Shown: positions 5,159 to 8,157 of the stretch, in pieces
How the letters are laid out: the number at the start of each line of letters is the position of its first letter
Numbering within the stretch: the first letter of the stretch is position 1
Assembly: GCA_947169455.1 (NCBI GenBank)
Contig: CAMVPV010000046.1
Span: 1 to 8,157 of the forward strand
DNA length: 8,157 nt
Direction of reading: 5' to 3'
DNA from: an uncultured Clostridia bacterium
Lineage (GTDB): Bacteria > Bacillota_A > Clostridia > Oscillospirales > Ruminococcaceae
Notes under the pieces: generated by a model
The model's database searches: none
Seen by the model: only the letters and a program-made list of their open reading frames with translations
What the model was told of the DNA's origin: nothing
Position numbers and translations under genes: made by a program

Positions 5159-6970
5159 ATGACAACTGAAAACAATAAGTTCGACGGCACTCTTTACAAA
5201 GAGCCGTACTACACCAAGGACGGATGCCTCTACGAGGAGGTCATCAAGAACGGAAAGACAATGATGGTCAAGCTCTGTGATTACCTTCCTGTTCTGCGTT
5301 CCGAGATCACTTACGATGACGGAGTCGAGCGCAGGAAGGTGTTTGAGGTCAGCGCGGAGCACGCAAGCGGAGTTGCCTTGCCGCCTGTCACGGTCAGGGC
5401 AGACGAGATGCAGAGCATGAAATGGCTGCTGGAGCAGTGGGGAGCCCTCGGCTCCTATGTACCCACCAACAACACTCCTTGTAAGATCCGTCACGCTATT
5501 ACAATGACCAGAGCGGAGATCGTCTTCCGTACAATTTACTCGCAGACAGGCTGGAGACTGATCGATGGCGAATACTATTTCTTAATGCCCCAGGACGACA
5601 GCCCGCTGACTGTTGAGCTGCAGGGCAAGCTGAAACCGTACCGCTTCGGCAAAAAGTGTTCTGACTCCGACCTCATTTATCTCACCGCCATGCTCGAGGA
5701 AGGCTTTGTTCCGCAGAGACTAATGCTGCCGCTGCTGGCTGTGACCTTCGTTGCTCCGCTGGAACATTTCATGAGTATGGGTAACTGTATGCCAAAGTTT
5801 CTCACGGCACTTGTCGGAAGAACAGGAACAAGAAAGTCAAGTACCGCTGCACTTTTCAATTCTTTCTTCGGAAATTTCAACGCCAGCAACCTGCCGAATT
5901 CGTTTCACGATACTGCAAACAGCATCCTTGCAAACGTCTATTACACCAAAGATGTGTTGACGGTCATCGACGATCTGCATCCCGGCAGTCGGTACGGCAA
6001 TGCTGAAATGAACAACACCGCACAGAATCTTTCCCGCTACTATGGCGACAGGACAGGCAGAAGCCGCCTTGATTTCCGGGCAGAACAGAAGCCCAGTAAG
6101 CCGCCTATGGGAATGGGTCTGATAACTTCCGAGGTCGTTCCGGACATTTCTCAGTCGGGGCTTGCCCGGTATTTCATTCTTGAAATGAAGGAAGGTGACG
6201 TTGATCTCAGACTGTTTTCGGAGTATCAGCAGCTCGCCGCTGACGGTGTTCTTAACGGAATCATGCGCAGCTATGTCGATTGGATCAAGGAAAAATATCT
6301 TGTTAGTGCAGATGAGTTTGTGAAAAAGCTCTCTGCACTTTTCATTTCCTACCGCACTCAGATGACGGAAATGCTGTGGGAACGGAAGATAATATTCCAC
6401 ACCCGCGTGCCTGAAATGCTTGCCTGTCTGAAGGTCGGATTCGATATTCTCCTTGATTATCTCTGCGACAAAGGTCAGATAGGCAACGGGGATGTCATTA
6501 GTTACCGCAGAACTTTTGATGAGATACTGATCGAAAATATCTGTCAGAGCAGCGGACTTGTGGAGAACGAAAGCCTCAGTTATCAGTTCTGTGATAAGCT
6601 CATCAGTCTGCTTGACAGCGGAAGATGCTCGCTCAATTCCCTCGGAAACAACGAAGATACCTCGCGCAAAGGGTTCATCGGTTACGCTGATGACTCGCAT
6701 TACTATTTAATAATGAACGCTGTGATGTCCGAGATCAACAGGCTGTCAAAGGAGATCGGCGACGGATTTGCAGTCGGAAAAACAAATCTGATCAAGCAGC
6801 TTGTAGAGGACGGGATCATTATTACCAACGGGAAAAGCAACACAACAACCGTCAGAGTCTCGCCGACCGTGCAGAAAAATGTCGCGGTGCTTGACAGAAA
6901 AGAGATCGAGAGGCGGCTGTACGGCAGCGTGTGCCGCGAGTTTATTGACGTCGGGGAAACGGACGGGTGA
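5159..6970 (+). CDS. DUF927-like P-loop ATPase, probable replication helicase of the element
   Basis: A 603-residue protein starting at 5159, where AAAGGGG (5144-5150) sits 8 bases upstream; the open frame reaches back to 4913 but crosses a terminator hairpin, so that extension is not coding. The N-terminal part includes FRTIYSQTGWRLIDGEYYFL (residues 123-142), resembling the TGW element of DUF927 proteins. The ATPase core has a Walker A GRTGTRKS (220-227), a Walker B VLTVIDDL (266-273), a sensor-like GLITSEVVP (320-328) and a possible arginine finger region SGLARYF (333-339). The C-terminal 60 or so residues look like a winged-helix end (IKQLVEDGIIITNG). DUF927 proteins are thought to act as helicase-like ATPases in phage and plasmid replication, often beside primases. 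No primase domain is fused here, and the RNA polymerase elsewhere in the element could fill that role (inference). Confidence 0.84.
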   Translation: MTTENNKFDGTLYKEPYYTKDGCLYEEVIKNGKTMMVKLCDYLPVLRSEITYDDGVERRKVFEVSAEHASGVALPPVTVRADEMQSMKWLLEQWGALGSYVPTNNTPCKIRHAITMTRAEIVFRTIYSQTGWRLIDGEYYFLMPQDDSPLTVELQGKLKPYRFGKKCSDSDLIYLTAMLEEGFVPQRLMLPLLAVTFVAPLEHFMSMGNCMPKFLTALVGRTGTRKSSTAALFNSFFGNFNASNLPNSFHDTANSILANVYYTKDVLTVIDDLHPGSRYGNAEMNNTAQNLSRYYGDRTGRSRLDFRAEQKPSKPPMGMGLITSEVVPDISQSGLARYFILEMKEGDVDLRLFSEYQQLAADGVLNGIMRSYVDWIKEKYLVSADEFVKKLSALFISYRTQMTEMLWERKIIFHTRVPEMLACLKVGFDILLDYLCDKGQIGNGDVISYRRTFDEILIENICQSSGLVENESLSYQFCDKLISLLDSGRCSLNSLGNNEDTSRKGFIGYADDSHYYLIMNAVMSEINRLSKEIGDGFAVGKTNLIKQLVEDGIIITNGKSNTTTVRVSPTVQKNVAVLDRKEIERRLYGSVCREFIDVGETDG

Positions 6971-7087
6971 GTAAGAAAAAGGGCTGTCGGGGCGCGCGTG
7001 AGCGCCTGTGAGGGGGATACGGTCTCCGATATTTTTCCTTTTCACCGATATATTTCTATTCAAAAATGGTCGGTTTCCGGCAGTCCG

Positions 7088-7103
7088 CTGTGAGACCTCA
7101 CAG
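7088..7103. promoter_or_regulatory. CTGTGAG dyad, candidate MobC or relaxase binding site
   Basis: CTGTGAG (7088-7094) and CTCACAG (7097-7103) form a perfect 7-bp inverted repeat around AC. The centre is too short for a good hairpin, which favours a dimeric protein site. A single half site CTGTGAG lies at 7006-7012. A ribbon-helix-helix protein such as the downstream MobC would bind as a dimer. Confidence 0.45.
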
Positions 7104-7129
7104 GGTGGGGTTTTCGGAGGGCAAGCATA

Positions 7130-7168
7130 GCGCATGGCGTTCCGCCTCGGGGCGGTAAGCCTATGCGC
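7130..7168. repeat. Nested inverted repeat in the oriT candidate
   Basis: GCGCATGG (7130-7137) pairs with CCTATGCGC (7160-7168), with one bulged T. Inside it CCGCC (7142-7146) pairs with GGCGG (7151-7155) over a TCGG loop. Such bulged hairpins next to relaxase genes are often recognised by the relaxase. Confidence 0.5.
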
Positions 7169-7205
7169 GCGGGAGACCCGTACCCCTTTTATCGGCGTAA
7201 AGCCA

Positions 7206-7226
7206 AAAGTCGGGAAACCCGACTTT
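7206..7226. repeat. 9-bp hairpin upstream of mobC
   Basis: AAAGTCGGG (7206-7214) and CCCGACTTT (7218-7226) form a perfect stem with an AAA loop, 56 bases before the mobC start. There is no T-tract on the plus strand, so it does not end transcription toward mobC. It may be part of oriT or a control element for mobC. Confidence 0.55.
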
Positions 7227-7281
7227 AGTAAAAAAGAATCAGTAACAAAACGTGACGGAACCTATGAAAGGAAGTGACTTT

Positions 7282-7593
7282 ATGAGAAGAAGAAACAAAA
7301 CAATTGCTATCCGCTGCACCGACGATGAGTACAGGCGCGTGCATCGGAGAGCGCAGGAACACAAAATGAAGCTGTCGGATTATGTCTTGCGGTGTGCGCT
7401 CGGCAAGAAGATCATCGTCGCCGAGGGGCTGTCGGATGTGGTTAAACAGCAGAAAGCGATAGGCAATAATCTGAATCAGCTGACAAGACTTGCGAATCAG
7501 GGAGAGGTCAATGTGATCGATCTCAGAAAGTTAATTGATGAATACAGCTCGGTCACGTCGATGATCGCCGAGGTGCTGAGGGAGGTGAAATGA
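7282..7593 (+). CDS. mobC: MobC-like relaxosome accessory protein
   Basis: A 103-residue protein. The start at 7282 follows AAAGGAAG by a normal distance; a GTG at 7252 would add ten residues but has no ribosome site. Residues 6-44 (KTIAIRCTDDEYRRV and on through LSDYVLRCALGKK) form a ribbon-helix-helix DNA-binding fold. The segment IGNNLNQLTRLANQG (60-74) is the signature of plasmid and transposon MobC proteins. Such proteins bind oriT as dimers and help the relaxase melt and nick the DNA. The stop overlaps the relaxase start by one base, so the two are coupled. The probable binding targets are the inverted repeats just upstream, and the protein may repress its own operon from there (inference). 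Confidence 0.88.
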   Translation: MRRRNKTIAIRCTDDEYRRVHRRAQEHKMKLSDYVLRCALGKKIIVAEGLSDVVKQQKAIGNNLNQLTRLANQGEVNVIDLRKLIDEYSSVTSMIAEVLREVK

Positions 7594-8157
7594 TGGCAAC
7601 AGTAACTGCGATATCAACCAAAGGCGGAGGCGGCGGAAAGGGTTCACTCCGATATATCTGCCGCGATGACAAGACCGAACAGGGGCGATGGGTCACAGCG
7701 ATCAACTGCACTCCGCAGACAGCCTACGATGAGTTCCGCAATACCAAACAGCTCTACGGCAAGACGGACGGCGCTCAGTATTTTCATTTCGTCCAGTCGC
7801 ACCCCAGCGGATATGAGATCTCACCGGAACTTGCCTTGAAGATTGCAAGAGAGTTCGCTGAGAAAGCGTTCAGAGGTTTTGAATGTGTGATCGCCTGCCA
7901 CACCGACGCTCCGCATATACACTGTCATTTCATTGTCAACTCGGTAAGCTGTGAGGACGGTCACAAGTTCCGTTCAAACAAATTCACTCTGAAAGCAATG
8001 CGTGAACTGTCAGATGAGATATGCATGAAATACGGAGTTGCAACTCTTGACAGATCTCATCTCGAACACAAGAGCAAAGGTGTTTCTCCAAGAGAATACC
8101 ATTCGGGAATGAAAGGCGAGAGCTGGAAGGTCGAACTGATAAACACTATCGACTACG
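7593..8157 (+). CDS. MOB_P-type relaxase/mobilization nuclease (3' partial)
   Basis: The visible 188 residues are the catalytic N-terminus of a relaxase. It cuts one strand at oriT, stays bound to the 5' end through a tyrosine and leads the strand into a recipient. Y21 in SLRYICRDDKT is the likely nucleophile. HTDAPHIHCHFIVNS (residues 103-117) is the metal-binding three-histidine motif, with H103, H108 and H110 and a conserved N116. A glycine run, KGGGGGKG (10-17), precedes Y21. The start at 7593 is preferred over the in-frame ATG at 7590 because GGAGG (7581-7585) is then 7 bases away. The gene overlaps the mobC stop as TGATG. The helicase or C-terminal region lies beyond the window. No type IV secretion genes are seen, so transfer would depend on a helper system unless they lie outside. 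Confidence 0.93.
   Translation, partial: MATVTAISTKGGGGGKGSLRYICRDDKTEQGRWVTAINCTPQTAYDEFRNTKQLYGKTDGAQYFHFVQSHPSGYEISPELALKIAREFAEKAFRGFECVIACHTDAPHIHCHFIVNSVSCEDGHKFRSNKFTLKAMRELSDEICMKYGVATLDRSHLEHKSKGVSPREYHSGMKGESWKVELINTIDY

Larger units (their letters stand above)
6971..7281 (+). other. Candidate oriT region upstream of mobC
   Basis: This 311-base spacer has no convincing gene. It is dense in structure: GGCGC/GCGCC stem (6991-7006), two direct copies of CCGATAT (7026-7032 and 7045-7051), a dyad at 7088-7103, a nested stem at 7130-7168 and a 9-bp hairpin at 7206-7226. CTGTGAG occurs at 7006-7012 and again in the dyad. MOB_P relaxase genes usually lie next to their oriT, and MobC-type proteins bind repeats there, so this is the natural place for the nick site. 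I cannot name the nick position. Confidence 0.5.

Noticed and set aside
5837..6700. Minus-strand open frame of 287 codons opposite the ATPase
   Set aside because: It is antisense to a gene with intact Walker A and B motifs and has no independent support.

Overview
The window looks like part of a mobilizable genetic element in a clostridial (Firmicutes) gut-type bacterium. The evidence is mixed GC of about 50%, strong Shine-Dalgarno sequences of the AAAGGGG/GGAGG type, a MOB_P-style relaxase with its MobC partner, a DUF927-type replication ATPase and a RelB-like antitoxin remnant. Ruminococcus or a related Oscillospiraceae is my best guess for the host; it is an inference from style, not a search result.

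Layout, left to right. At 3-140 is the 3' end of a plus-strand gene ending in a topoisomerase-type zinc ribbon, followed by a strong terminator at 157-188. From 4028 down to 191 runs a two-gene minus-strand operon. Its first gene encodes a 1000-residue protein with the full signature set of eukaryotic-type (QDE-1-like, two double-psi-barrel) RNA-dependent RNA polymerases, including the catalytic DFDGD. Its second gene overlaps the first by 8 bases and encodes a 280-residue protein of unknown function. The operon has an extended -10 promoter (4060-4068) and, upstream of it, an array of TGAC-core 9-mers (4170-4265). A minus-strand RelB-like antitoxin remnant with an in-frame stop (4365-4538) has its own promoter and terminator.

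From 4640 to 5158 is a gene-free stretch built of diverged repeats, a terminator/attenuator hairpin and a second leader hairpin. It leads into a 603-residue P-loop ATPase gene (5159-6970). A structured 311-base spacer (6971-7281) is the best candidate for oriT. It is followed by mobC (7282-7593) and the relaxase gene, which starts at 7593 and runs off the window end.

How the genes may work together: MobC and the relaxase would nick oriT for transfer by a helper conjugation system, and the DUF927 ATPase probably acts in element DNA replication. The polymerase is the surprise. It could be an element-specific DNA-dependent RNA polymerase (as YonO of phage SPbeta is), a primer maker for replication, or a true RNA-templated polymerase. 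The sequence alone cannot decide between these, but the catalytic residues are intact, so an active enzyme is likely.
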